A stretch of DNA of 12,492 bases from Subdoligranulum sp. (GTDB taxonomy: Bacteria; Bacillota; Clostridia; Oscillospirales; Ruminococcaceae), in contig SFIE01000051.1 in the NCBI GenBank assembly GCA_004555405.1, positions 1 to 12,492 on the forward strand. Reading direction: 5' to 3'. A program made the translations under genes and the position numbers. Positions 1 through 7,397 of this stretch are shown here, in pieces (the stretch's first letter is position 1; each line of letters starts with the position of its first letter). Under the pieces are notes generated by a model. That model did no database searches. It was not told the origin of the DNA and saw only the letters and a list, made by a program, of their open reading frames with translations.

Positions 1-262
1 CGCCTATGCTTTCTGTGCAAAACACCGCTGCCGTTGAATCGTTTATGCCAAAGGGATAGATTTCATAGTCCGCCCCATACAGTTCTGAAAGAGAAACTTC
101 CTCCGCCATATTGGCCGTCTGCCGGGTTTCCTGCCATTGATAGCCTCCGCCATAAAAGAAATCATTTACGCTCCTATAGGCAGCGAATAGAATTATGATT
201 GCAAAGCAGAAAAAGCAGAAAGCCTTTTTCGGATTTTCAAAAAATTTACGCAGCTGCATCAT
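1..262 (-). CDS. Membrane-anchored protein of unknown function (N-terminal part only)
   Basis: Reading leftward from ATG at 262 gives 87 codons without a stop up to the window edge, so the 3' end is missing. A GAGGTG ribosome site lies just upstream; a second ATG follows directly at 259. The protein starts with a short basic stretch (M-M-Q-L-R-K-F-F), then one hydrophobic segment at about residues 15-29 (rich in F, I, A), then a polar part with W, Y and acidic residues that would be outside the cell if the segment is an anchor or uncleaved signal. No family recognised. A promoter at 366-394 fits this gene. Its base composition and that of its leader are poorer in GC than the genes to the right. 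Confidence 0.6.
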   Translation of the reverse strand, partial: MMQLRKFFENPKKAFCFFCFAIIILFAAYRSVNDFFYGGGYQWQETRQTANMAEEVSLSELYGADYEIYPFGINDSTAAVFCTESIG

Positions 263-319
263 AACCACACCTCGCATTGACAGCCTTTGTCATTCCATAA
301 ACCTTTGTGTTCAAATGCG

Positions 320-347
320 GATCATTTATGATCAATCGATTATTGAT
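320..347. promoter_or_regulatory. Two adjacent palindromes in the leader (possible operator)
   Basis: GATCAT-tt-ATGATC (320-333) is a perfect inverted repeat and overlaps the end of a second one, ATCAAT-cgatt-ATTGAT (331-347). Both lie between the promoter at 366-394 and the start codon at 262. The position suits a regulator-binding site or RNA structure; no regulator can be named. Confidence 0.35.
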
Positions 348-365
348 AACAGATTATTCAACTTA

Positions 366-394
366 AAAATACAAGATTTAAGCATATCTGTCAA
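366..394 (-). promoter_or_regulatory. Sigma-A type promoter for the leftmost gene
   Basis: On the minus strand there is a perfect -35 TTGACA (389-394), a 17-base spacer and -10 TATTTT (366-371, four of six consensus bases). It points left towards the gene starting at 262, leaving a leader of about 100 bases that contains two palindromes. The rest of the 263-570 stretch is AT-rich and shows no gene. Confidence 0.6.
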
Positions 395-555
395 TATATG
401 GTACTATACATTTTTTTGTCTAATATATAGTAATATTGAACAGAATTTAATGAACGCCAATAAAATCCTTACATATAAGTGACATTCTGTGCAAACAATT
501 TCTGTTCCATATGGATTTTCGCTTAAAATTCACGGAAGGATCGCAAAAACTGCAA

Positions 556-613
556 AATCAAAATAAAAATGAAACGGCCTGCACCCTGTTCATTACAGGG
601 TGCAGACCGTTTC
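556..613 (-). terminator. Rho-independent terminator after the pspC-like gene
   Basis: An 18-base stem (571-588 with 596-613, one non-Watson-Crick position) and a 7-base loop; on the minus strand it is followed by a T-rich run (556-570). It ends leftward transcription from the PspC-domain gene. The plus-strand side is also moderately T-rich, but no plus-strand gene ends here. Confidence 0.8.
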
Positions 614-682
614 GTTTGCTTTATTCAACTTGTCTATCTTTTGAAGTTCATCCGAAAAGAAGCGGCGGTTTTACAGCGCCGT

Positions 683-871
683 TTAATCCATCGGCTCCGG
701 CATTACAAATGCCGCAATGATATACAGCAGCAGGCCGGTGCCCCAAACAAGGCACAGCAGCGCCGTGGCAATGCGAACCACCGTGGGGTCCCACCCCATA
801 TATTCTGCCAGACCGCTGCACACACCGGCCAGCATTTTGCTGTGCCCCTTGCAAAGACGCTTTTGGTTCAT
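683..871 (-). CDS. PspC-domain small membrane protein
   Basis: A 62-residue protein with the PspC pattern: a basic start (M-N-Q-K-R-L-C-K), then K-M-L-A-G-V-C-S-G-L-A-E-Y-M-G-W-D-P-T-V-V-R, then one hydrophobic segment (about residues 34-56) ending in V-M-P-E. PspC proteins are small membrane proteins linked to envelope stress or to sensing membrane state; stand-alone Firmicutes copies are poorly characterised. The start at 871 is chosen because GGGAGGA sits six bases upstream; an in-frame ATG at 910 has no such site. It is the last gene before the terminator at 556-613 and follows plsY by 69 bases, so it is probably co-transcribed with it (inference). Confidence 0.85.
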   Translation of the reverse strand: MNQKRLCKGHSKMLAGVCSGLAEYMGWDPTVVRIATALLCLVWGTGLLLYIIAAFVMPEPMD

Positions 872-940
872 ACAAAGTCCTCCCTTTGGTTTTGCGATTC
901 CTTTCGGCATCGGCGCAGATGGAATTCTGCGTAAATGCCG

Positions 941-1696
941 TTATTTTTTGCTTCCGAATTTATATTCCGTGCCGTTTTTCAAACGCTGGATGTTGGTGCG
1001 GTGCAGCCAAACGACAATGGCGGCCATCACAAGCGCGCACACCGTGTTGAACACCGTATGGCTGCTGCCTGCCAGCACACAGTCAACGGCTGTGAATATG
1101 GGGTAGCACACGGCACAGGTGATGCTGGTAAGGCTCACGATACGGCTGATGCTTACCACCACCACAAACACCACCAGCAGCGCCACAAACACACGGGGCG
1201 CTGCGGCCAGAATGGTACCGGCGGCCACGGCCACGCCCTTGCCGCCCTTAAAGCCGAAATACAGCGGTTTCATGTGGCCCAAAAGCGCCGCAAAAGCAGC
1301 GGCTGCGCCCACATTAAAGCCCTCGGGGCCAAATGCCGCCCCCGCACAGTCCAGCGGAAGCCCAAAGATCAGGCAGGCCGCCCAGCGGGCCAGAAACACC
1401 GCCAGCACGCCCTTGCCCATATCTCCGGCCAGCGCCAGCGCCGCAGCGCCCTTGCCGTAAGTACGCAGGATATTGGTTGAGCCTGCATTGCCGCTGCCGT
1501 GCGAACGCACATCGTCATGGAACAGGCCCTTGCTTACGATAATGCCGAACATCAGGCTGCCCAAAAGATACCCGATGGCCAGCGCCGCCGCCACCGAAAG
1601 CAGCTGCGGCACAAGGCTGTTTGATGCAACAAAAATTGCCGTGGGGCCGTCGGCCCCGCCAATGATCCCGATGGCTGCGCTTTGTGTTGTAGACAT
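941..1696 (-). CDS. plsY: Glycerol-3-phosphate acyltransferase PlsY with unusual N-terminal extension
   Basis: PlsY transfers the acyl group from acyl-phosphate to glycerol-3-phosphate, giving lysophosphatidate, the first step of phospholipid synthesis; it is an integral membrane enzyme. Family motifs seen: G-S-x3-G near residue 46, H-G-S-G-N-A-G-S-T-N-I-L-R-T-Y-G, G-H-M-K-P-L-Y-F-G-F-K-G-G-K-G-V-A, and near the C terminus W-L-H-R-T-N-I-Q-R-L-K-N-G-T-E. Several hydrophobic segments lie between them. At 251 residues it is longer than the usual 200-215. The extra length is at the front: about 30 residues containing G-I-I-G-G-A-D-G-P-T-A-I-F-V, a pattern typical of sodium-pumping decarboxylase beta subunits (see findings). 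ATG at 1696 is preceded by GAGGTG; the GTG three codons upstream overlaps that site and is less likely. It lies 27 bases after der. Confidence 0.93.
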   Translation of the reverse strand: MSTTQSAAIGIIGGADGPTAIFVASNSLVPQLLSVAAALAIGYLLGSLMFGIIVSKGLFHDDVRSHGSGNAGSTNILRTYGKGAAALALAGDMGKGVLAVFLARWAACLIFGLPLDCAGAAFGPEGFNVGAAAAFAALLGHMKPLYFGFKGGKGVAVAAGTILAAAPRVFVALLVVFVVVVSISRIVSLTSITCAVCYPIFTAVDCVLAGSSHTVFNTVCALVMAAIVVWLHRTNIQRLKNGTEYKFGSKK

Positions 1697-1723
1697 ATTC
1701 TGCACCTCATTCCAAGCTTACTG

Positions 1724-3061
1724 TTACTTGGTTTCCGCCTCACCGTTGCCGTGAACGCGCACGATCATGCGGATGGGCGTTCCCTCCAAGCCGAAGGTTT
1801 CGCGGATCTGGTTTTCAATATAGCGCTGGTACGAAAAATGGAACAGGTCTTTCCGGTTGACGAAACACACAAACGTGGGCGGGCGGGTGGAAGCCTGCGT
1901 GATATAGAAAATTTTCAGGCGGCGGCCCTTGTCACTGGGCGGCTGCACGCGGGCGGTGGCCGCGGCCAGCATTTCGTTCAGCTTGCCGGTGGTCACACGC
2001 ATGGCGTTTTGTGCATCCACATATTTGATCAGCTCCATCAGCTTGTCCACGCGCTGGCCGGTTTTGGCGCTGATGAACACGATGGGCGCATAGCTCATAA
2101 AGCTGAAATCCTCCTGCAGCTGTTTGCGGAAGGTATCCATGGTGTAGGTGTCTTTTTCCACCAGATCCCACTTGTTCACGGCAATAATGCAGCCCTTGCC
2201 CTGCTCGTGGGCATAACCGGCCACCTTGCTGTCCTGCTCGGTAAAGCCCTCGGTGGCGTCGATCATAATCACCGCCACATTGCTGCGCTCCACGGCGGCC
2301 AGACTGCGGATCACGCTGAAGCGCTCCACACCGTCCTCCACCTTGCCCTTTTTGCGCAGGCCGGCGGTATCGGTAAAGATAAACTTGCCGAACTTATTGT
2401 CCACCGGGCTGTCGATGGCATCCCGGGTGGTGCCTGCCATGTTGGCCACAATCATGCGGTTTTCGCCCAGAATATGGTTGACAAGGCTGCTTTTGCCCAC
2501 ATTGGGGCGGCCGATCACAGCCACTGCCGTGCGGTCAGACTCTTCCTCCGCTGCCTGGCTGAAATCCACATGGGCGCACACAGCGTCCAGCAGATCGCCG
2601 GTGCCATGGCCGTGTACACTGGAAATGGGGATCACCTCGTCCAGTCCAAGGCCGTAGAACTCATACAGCTCCATGGGGGGTGCGCCCACGCCGTCGCACT
2701 TATTCACCGCCAGGATCACCGGCTTGCCGCTTTTCATCAGCATACGGGCGATCTCCTGATCCTGTGCGGTCACGCCGCAGGTCACATCCACCACCATCAC
2801 AATGCACTCGGCGCTGTCGATGGCCAGCTCGGCCTGCAGGCGCATATGCTTGAGCAAATTGTCGTTGGCACGGGGCTCAATGCCGCCGGTATCCACCAGC
2901 AAAAACTTGTTGCCGCACCATTCGCAGTCGCCGAAAATACGGTCACGGGTAACACCGGGCGTATCCTCCACGATGGCAAGGCGCTGGCCGATCAGCTTAT
3001 TGAACAGGGTGGATTTGCCCACGTTGGGGCGGCCCACCACTGCCACGATAGGTTTTGCCAT
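1724..3061 (-). CDS. der: Ribosome-assembly GTPase Der (EngA)
   Basis: Der is an essential double GTPase that helps mature the large ribosomal subunit. The 445-residue length is normal. Domain 1: G-R-P-N-V-G-K-S-T (10-18), D-T-P-G-V-T-R-D (33-40), D-T-G-G (57-60), N-K-C-D near 120. Domain 2: G-R-P-N-V-G-K-S-S near 185, D-T-A-G near 230, N-K-W-D near 295. The C-terminal KH-like domain is present (I-T-Q-A-S-T-R-P-P-T-F near residue 390, then the R-Y-x-E-N-x-I-R-E pattern and G-T-P-I-R). ATG at 3061 has AAGGAG seven bases upstream. It lies between the DUF512 gene (60 bases upstream) and plsY (27 bases downstream) in one direction; der and plsY are commonly adjacent in Firmicutes. Confidence 0.97.
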   Translation of the reverse strand: MAKPIVAVVGRPNVGKSTLFNKLIGQRLAIVEDTPGVTRDRIFGDCEWCGNKFLLVDTGGIEPRANDNLLKHMRLQAELAIDSAECIVMVVDVTCGVTAQDQEIARMLMKSGKPVILAVNKCDGVGAPPMELYEFYGLGLDEVIPISSVHGHGTGDLLDAVCAHVDFSQAAEEESDRTAVAVIGRPNVGKSSLVNHILGENRMIVANMAGTTRDAIDSPVDNKFGKFIFTDTAGLRKKGKVEDGVERFSVIRSLAAVERSNVAVIMIDATEGFTEQDSKVAGYAHEQGKGCIIAVNKWDLVEKDTYTMDTFRKQLQEDFSFMSYAPIVFISAKTGQRVDKLMELIKYVDAQNAMRVTTGKLNEMLAAATARVQPPSDKGRRLKIFYITQASTRPPTFVCFVNRKDLFHFSYQRYIENQIRETFGLEGTPIRMIVRVHGNGEAETK

Positions 3062-3121
3062 TGCTTTTCTCCTTTATATCATTTTATGCAAGTTATGCAA
3101 GCCAAAGGCCCGCAGCGGCCT

Positions 3122-4435
3122 TCAGCGGTCCTGATGTTTTCCCAGCATGGCCAGGCAGCTTTCGCCGCCGCCGTTCGGCATGATCACCACACGCGCGCCC
3201 AGGCTGCGGCCCACTTCCTCGGGGGTTTTGTTGTCCAGAAACAGGTCTTTTTCATCGCGCAGCATCACCTCGGGAATGCCCAGCGTTTTGCCGCGCATTT
3301 TTCCCTGACACTGGCGAATGATATCCGTGCCGGTCACAAGGCCCGCCACACTTACATTGCCGCCGAAAAACTCGTTTTTAATGGCGTTCACACGCACGGT
3401 CACCTGCGGATATCGCTTGTGCAGAGCTTCGGCGCAATGGCGGATCAGCGGCGCTGCCAGCTCACCCGTTACCACCTCCAGGCGGCGCGGCCACACAATG
3501 CCGTGCGGGCGTGCCAGCTCCTGCAAAAATTCATCGTGATACAGCCGCCACATCCCCACGCCGTTTTCCAGCTGGGCAAAATCCTCGTAAAAATCGCACG
3601 GCGGTAATGCACGCCCGGCCTGCAAATACCATTCATCCCCCGGATACACCAGCCGTGTTCCCAGCTCTTTCCGGCATTTTTCCCCGTATTCTTCCAGAAT
3701 ATCCAGCGTTTCGGCGGCGCTTTCCCGGTCATACACGGCCAGCTGATACAGGCCCTTGCGATAGTCGGTCAGGCCCGCAGGCACCGCCGCAATGCTGCTG
3801 ATATGCTCGGCCAGCGGCAGCAGATCGTCCAAGGTGCGGCGCAGCTCCGCGCCGTCGTTCACGCCGCGGCAAACCACCAGCTGGCAGTTCATTTCAATGC
3901 CCGCCGCAGCCAGATCCTGCAGCTGCTGCAAGATCTGGCCCGCCTTTTTGTTGGCCAGCATCCGCACCCGCAGCTGGGGGTTGGTGGTGTGTACCGAAAC
4001 ATTGATGGGGCTGATGTGCATGGTTTTGATGCGCTGCATCTCACGCTCGCTCATGTTGGTGAGGGTGACATAGTTGCCGTATAAAAAGGAAAGGCGCTCG
4101 TCATCGTCTTTAAAATACAGCGTGTCGCGCAGGCCCTTGGGCAGCTGGTCGATAAAGCAGAACATACAGTGGTTGTCACAGCTGTGCTTTTTGTCGGCCA
4201 GATAGGTGGCAAAATCACACCCGAGCGGCTCGTATTCTTCTTTGGTGATGTGCAGTGTTTGCTTTTCGCCGCTGCGGCAGAGCAGCAGCTCAAACGCAGC
4301 CGAGGCCGTGTAGAATTCATAGTCCAGCATATCATACAGTGCGTTGCCGCCCGCCGAAAGAAGCTCGTCGCCCGGCTGCACGCCGAATTTTTGTGCCGGA
4401 GATCCCGGTTCTACGGTTTTTACCAAAAGGGCCAT
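3122..4435 (-). CDS. DUF512 family protein (PDZ plus radical-SAM-like Fe-S oxidoreductase)
   Basis: A 437-residue protein. The start resembles a PDZ domain (V-E-P-G-S-P-A-Q-K-F-G-V-Q-P-G-D, residues 8-23). Next comes a radical-SAM type C-x3-C-x2-C at Cys86, Cys90 and Cys93 followed by F-I-D-Q-L-P-K-G, a hallmark of this family. The C-terminal half is the DUF512 region, ending with the glycine-rich V-V-I-M-P-N-G-G-G-E-S. The family is annotated as a putative Fe-S oxidoreductase; its reaction is not established. It is often next to der, as here, which suggests a link to translation or GTPase function (inference). ATG at 4435 has an AAAGGGGG site upstream. No clear promoter was found between it and the rpmF terminator. 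Confidence 0.92.
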   Translation of the reverse strand: MALLVKTVEPGSPAQKFGVQPGDELLSAGGNALYDMLDYEFYTASAAFELLLCRSGEKQTLHITKEEYEPLGCDFATYLADKKHSCDNHCMFCFIDQLPKGLRDTLYFKDDDERLSFLYGNYVTLTNMSEREMQRIKTMHISPINVSVHTTNPQLRVRMLANKKAGQILQQLQDLAAAGIEMNCQLVVCRGVNDGAELRRTLDDLLPLAEHISSIAAVPAGLTDYRKGLYQLAVYDRESAAETLDILEEYGEKCRKELGTRLVYPGDEWYLQAGRALPPCDFYEDFAQLENGVGMWRLYHDEFLQELARPHGIVWPRRLEVVTGELAAPLIRHCAEALHKRYPQVTVRVNAIKNEFFGGNVSVAGLVTGTDIIRQCQGKMRGKTLGIPEVMLRDEKDLFLDNKTPEEVGRSLGARVVIMPNGGGESCLAMLGKHQDR

Positions 4436-4512
4436 CTCTGCTGCCCCCTTTCCGCTTGATGTTCACAGGGCCAACTTTGCCCCCGCGCCCTTTAAAAAAG
4501 GCTTTGATACAG

Positions 4513-4542
4513 AAAAAAGGGGAAGGCAAAGCCCTCCCCTTT
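4513..4542 (-). terminator. Rho-independent terminator after rpmF
   Basis: Arms 4516-4527 and 4531-4542 pair over 12 positions with one mismatch around an AAA loop. On the minus strand a run of six T follows. It closes the yceD-rpmF unit 12 bases after the rpmF stop. Confidence 0.88.
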
Positions 4543-4554
4543 CGCAGAAGCTGA

Positions 4555-4737
4555 TTAAGCCTCTTTCTTGACGATTTCCTTCTCCTTGTAGTAGCCGCAG
4601 TTGCCGCAAACCTGGTGAGGGACTTTCAGCTCACCGCAGTGAGAGCACTTGACCAGTGCGGGAGCCTCGAGCTTCCACACATTGCTGCGACGCTTGTCAC
4701 GGCGGGCCTTGGAAACCTTTCTCTTAGGTACTGCCAT
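4555..4737 (-). CDS. rpmF: 50S ribosomal protein L32
   Basis: A 60-residue basic protein starting M-A-V-P-K-R-K-V-S-K-A-R-R-D-K-R-R, the standard L32 opening. A zinc ribbon follows: C-S-H-C near 31-34 and C-G-N-C near 44-47, so this is the zinc-binding form. L32 is part of the large ribosomal subunit near the peptidyl-transferase side. ATG at 4737 has a strong AAGGAGGTG site. It follows yceD by 26 bases, a very widely conserved pair, and ends at the terminator at 4513-4542. Confidence 0.98.
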   Translation of the reverse strand: MAVPKRKVSKARRDKRRSNVWKLEAPALVKCSHCGELKVPHQVCGNCGYYKEKEIVKKEA

Positions 4738-4763
4738 TTTTTAAGCACCTCCTTGGGTGAGAT

Positions 4764-5264
4764 TCAATTAAGCAGTTGTTGTAATATGCTAAGCCTTGCA
4801 TCTGCGGGGGCGGCTTCCTCAGCCTGCTGGCAGGAACAGCCTGCCGCTTTTTTCTTGCCGCAAATGGGGCATAGTCCCGGGCAATCCGGGCTGCAGAGCA
4901 GCACGGAAGGAGCCTCGAACAGAATTTCCTGAAAAACCAGTTCGGTAAGCTCCAGCACACCTTTTGCATTGATGGGCAGTTCATATTCGCCGCGTTTCAG
5001 ATCCGCTTCGGTAAACTGCCATTCACGGGTGAAATTGCATTCCTGCTGCACAGGCTCTAAGCAGCGCGCACATTCCCCGGCGATCACCGCCTGAACACGC
5101 AGCTCCAGCTCTATGCCGTCCACCGTGGGAACCGCACAAAAGCTGCACCGGGCAGGCCCGGCAAGCGTGTACCCCGGCAGATCCATGCCGCTTAAATCGG
5201 CACAAAACTCTGCAGAATAGGGCTTTTCCGCTGTTTTATAGAACTTTTGCAGATCAAATTGCAT
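4764..5264 (-). CDS. yceD: YceD/DUF177 family protein
   Basis: A 166-residue protein with the DUF177 signature C-A-R-C-L-E-P-V (Cys65, Cys68). A C-terminal cysteine cluster, C-S-P-D-C-P-G-L-C-P-I-C-G (Cys124, 128, 132, 135), is typical of clostridial members and probably binds metal. Two more cysteines follow at 143 and 145, and a further C-x2-C lies at 40-43. The family is linked to large-subunit rRNA metabolism in plants and bacteria and is almost always upstream of rpmF. ATG at 5264 follows GAGGTGG; the longer in-frame start at 5303 would begin at the -10 region of the promoter and is rejected. Function rests on family and context. Confidence 0.92.
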   Translation of the reverse strand: MQFDLQKFYKTAEKPYSAEFCADLSGMDLPGYTLAGPARCSFCAVPTVDGIELELRVQAVIAGECARCLEPVQQECNFTREWQFTEADLKRGEYELPINAKGVLELTELVFQEILFEAPSVLLCSPDCPGLCPICGKKKAAGCSCQQAEEAAPADARLSILQQLLN

Positions 5265-5290
5265 ACTCCACCTCAAAAGGTTGCTAAATA

Positions 5291-5319
5291 AGTATAACCT
5301 CAAGTCGGCCGTTTGTCAA
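5291..5319 (-). promoter_or_regulatory. Strong sigma-A promoter of yceD-rpmF
   Basis: Minus-strand -35 TTGACA (5314-5319), 17-base spacer, -10 TATACT (5291-5296). It lies 27 bases upstream of the yceD start and directly abuts the terminator of the preceding gene, so the two units are cleanly separated. Confidence 0.85.
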
Positions 5320-5320
5320 C

Positions 5321-5364
5321 ACAAAAATGCGGCGGAAAACAGTTTTTTTCTGTCACCGCCGCAT
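5321..5364 (-). terminator. Rho-independent terminator after the P-loop gene
   Basis: Outer arms 5327-5335 and 5356-5364 (nine perfect pairs, GC-rich) plus inner ACAG/CTGT pairs around an internal T-run. On the minus strand a T-rich tail follows (5321-5326). It lies 30 bases after the stop of the gene at 5395-5799. Confidence 0.85.
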
Positions 5365-5394
5365 TTCAGCTTTTCAGAAAGTGGTTTTAGCCGA

Positions 5395-5799
5395 TTACAG
5401 GAACTTTTTAATGCTCTCGGGCAGGCTGTTCACATCAGCGGAAACCGTTACGGTCACATTCACGCTGTCGCCTGCAATGGCGTTGATGGCGTTCAGCACA
5501 CGGCCGGCAGCCTCCAGATCATGGCCGCAAACCTTCAGGATACCATCGATGAACATTTCGGTGATATCGTAGTTGCCTGCCAGCACGCCGGCCACAAAGC
5601 CGTACAGCATCTCGGCGCCGTTGATCTTATATTCATCCACATCCACCAGACGGGCAGCATGGTTGATGCTGGTAGTCAGCTGCATAGACTTTTCGATCAC
5701 AACCACATTACCGGTTGCGGTTTTGGTTGCCTCGTTGATCAGATCGATCATGGTTTTGGTTTTGCCGGAGCCCTTGGTACCTACAATCAGTTTAATCAT
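5395..5799 (-). CDS. Small P-loop ATP-binding protein of unknown function
   Basis: A 134-residue protein starting M-I-K-L-I-V-G-T-K-G-S-G-K-T-K-T-M; residues 7-14 form a complete Walker A loop (G-x4-G-K-T). No convincing Walker B is seen: V-V-V-I-E near 32-36 and E-M-F-I-D in the middle are the best acidic strand ends. It is far too short for a PilT or helicase-type motor. The C-terminal half has alternating beta-like runs (V-N-V-T-V-T-V-S-A-D-V). I know similar small clostridial proteins annotated only as ATP-binding, sometimes wrongly as twitching motility PilT. ATG at 5799 has a near-perfect AAGGAGGTAA site. It has its own terminator, and a GC-rich hairpin (around 5822-5836) lies ahead of the ribosome site. 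Function unknown. Confidence 0.82.
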   Translation of the reverse strand: MIKLIVGTKGSGKTKTMIDLINEATKTATGNVVVIEKSMQLTTSINHAARLVDVDEYKINGAEMLYGFVAGVLAGNYDITEMFIDGILKVCGHDLEAAGRVLNAINAIAGDSVNVTVTVSADVNSLPESIKKFL

Positions 5800-5865
5800 A
5801 AGAGTTACCTCCTTGTATTTTCAGCCCCGCCGGGGCTGTGTTGAAGCTCTCCTTGTGCCGGATTC

Positions 5866-5896
5866 CAAAAAGCGAAAAGCTGTGCTTTTTCGCCTT
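5866..5896 (-). terminator. Rho-independent terminator after pgi
   Basis: On the minus strand GCGAAAAAGC pairs with GCTTTTCGC (one bulge) around an ACA loop and is followed by TTTTT. It lies about 65 bases beyond the pgi stop; a small GGGC-aaa-GCCC hairpin lies in between. Confidence 0.7.
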
Positions 5897-5960
5897 AAGG
5901 GCTTTGCCCGCAGAGGGCCACAATGAACAAATGATCTTTTCCCGTTTTCCTTGGTGTGGT

Positions 5961-7292
5961 TTACTTCAGCTTGGCCTCCAGCTCAGCCTTCATGCCTTCA
6001 TAGCCGGGCTTGCCCATCAGCGCAAACATATTCTTTTTATAGCTTTCCACACCGGGCTGATCAAACGGGTTCACGCCCAGCATATAGCCGCTCACCGCGC
6101 AGCCCTTCCAGAAGAAGTAGATCAGAAGGCCCATGTTGTAGGCATCCAGTGCATCCACTTCGATCAGGCCCACAGGCACGCCGCCGTCGGTGTGTGCCAG
6201 AATGGTGCCCTCCATGGCCTTGCGGTTCACAACGCTCATGTTCTGGCCCGAAAGGAAATTCAGGCCGTCAAAGTTGCCTTCCAATTCTTCCAGATACAGA
6301 TCCTTGGCAGGCTGCTTTACATCCACAAAGGTCTCAAACATAATGCGGCTGCCGTCCTGCAGATACTGGCCCATCGAGTGCAGGTCGGTGCTGAAAATGC
6401 AGCTGGTGGGCATCAGGCCCTTTTGGTCCTTGCCCTCGCTCTCGCCGTACAGCTGCTTGAACCACTCGCTCATCATGGCGAAATCCGGCTCAAAGCAGGC
6501 CAGCGTTTCCACCTTTTTGCCCTTGCGATACAAAATCGTGCGGGTCATGGCGTATTTATAGGCGGGGTTTTCCATGCTGCACTCGCCAAACAGCTTCATG
6601 CCGTCTGCAGCGCCCTGCATGAGTTTGTCAATGTCAATGCCGGCCACGGCGATGGGCAAAAGGCCCACAGCGGTCAGCACACTATAGCGGCCGCCCACAT
6701 CGTCCGGCACCACAAAGGTGGGCCAGCCGCGGCTGTCAGCCAGCTGCTTCAGCGTGCCCTTGGCACGGTCGGTCGTGGCATAAATGCGGCTGTCGGCTTC
6801 CTGTTCGCCCACAGCATCCACCAGCAGCTTGCGCAGCACGCGGAAGGCCAGTGCCGTTTCGGTGGTGGTGCCGCTCTTGGAGATCACATTGATGGAAAAA
6901 CGCTTGCCCTTGGTGAGTGCAATGATATCATTCAGTGCGCTGGGCGAAATGCTGTTGCCGCAGAAATAGATCTTGGGGCCGTTTGCCAGCTCGTTGTGAT
7001 ACACGCCCTCGCAGGCTTCGATCACGGCACGGGCGCCCAGATAGCTGCCGCCGATGCCTGCCACCAGCAGCACATCGGAATCATTGCGGATCTTTTCGGC
7101 TGCCGCCTTGATGCGGGCAAATTCCTCTTTATCATAGGTTTCGGGCAGGTTCATCCAGCCCAGAAAATCGTTGCCGGGGCCGGTTTTGCTTTCCAGCAAT
7201 TTATGCGCCAGCTCTACCTGCGGGTAAAGAGCCGTATATTCATATTCGGAGATAAACTTTTCAAGGTGCTTCCCATTAAAATTGACTGCCAT
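5961..7292 (-). CDS. pgi: Glucose-6-phosphate isomerase
   Basis: Interconverts glucose-6-phosphate and fructose-6-phosphate in glycolysis and gluconeogenesis (cytoplasm). The 443 residues fit the shorter Firmicutes type. Motifs in order: G-I-G-G-S-Y-L-G-A-R near 75-85, the sugar-phosphate-binding S-K-S-G-T-T-T-E-T near 135, D-D-V-G-G-R-Y-S-V-L-T near 190, the catalytic region L-H-S-M-G-Q-Y-L-Q-D-G near 285, and the C-terminal signature V-N-P-F-D-Q-P-G-V-E-x2-K near 410. ATG at 7292 has a GGAGGAAG site eight bases upstream; an upstream in-frame ATG at 7313 has none. It has its own promoter (7328-7356) and terminator, so it is a single-gene unit. Confidence 0.97.
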   Translation of the reverse strand: MAVNFNGKHLEKFISEYEYTALYPQVELAHKLLESKTGPGNDFLGWMNLPETYDKEEFARIKAAAEKIRNDSDVLLVAGIGGSYLGARAVIEACEGVYHNELANGPKIYFCGNSISPSALNDIIALTKGKRFSINVISKSGTTTETALAFRVLRKLLVDAVGEQEADSRIYATTDRAKGTLKQLADSRGWPTFVVPDDVGGRYSVLTAVGLLPIAVAGIDIDKLMQGAADGMKLFGECSMENPAYKYAMTRTILYRKGKKVETLACFEPDFAMMSEWFKQLYGESEGKDQKGLMPTSCIFSTDLHSMGQYLQDGSRIMFETFVDVKQPAKDLYLEELEGNFDGLNFLSGQNMSVVNRKAMEGTILAHTDGGVPVGLIEVDALDAYNMGLLIYFFWKGCAVSGYMLGVNPFDQPGVESYKKNMFALMGKPGYEGMKAELEAKLK

Positions 7293-7327
7293 CAGGGCAC
7301 TTCCTCCGTTCATTTTTGTATAAAATA

Positions 7328-7356
7328 ATGATACCTTTTTCCGGTTTCACTGTCAA
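7328..7356 (-). promoter_or_regulatory. Sigma-A promoter of pgi
   Basis: Minus-strand -35 TTGACA (7351-7356), 17-base spacer, -10 TATCAT (7328-7333), 35 bases upstream of the pgi start codon. No hairpin terminator for the preceding carboxypeptidase gene is visible between 7357 and 7397. Confidence 0.78.
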
Positions 7357-7397
7357 GCACACACGATAAGTTTTTCACACACCTTTCTTTTTGTTTT

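Noticed and set aside
195..482. A 95-codon plus-strand frame in the AT-rich left region
   Set aside because: It overlaps the start, leader and promoter of the minus-strand gene, has no ribosome site, and its product looks like random translation of AT-rich DNA.
1682..3607. A 641-codon open frame on the plus strand
   Set aside because: It is antisense to der and the DUF512 gene, both of which have full family motifs and ribosome sites. The frame is open because of GC-rich codon bias; its product is histidine- and alanine-rich without motifs.
5838..7328. A 496-codon open frame on the plus strand
   Set aside because: Antisense to pgi, which is certain from its motifs. Same low-complexity His/Ala-rich composition as other antisense frames here.
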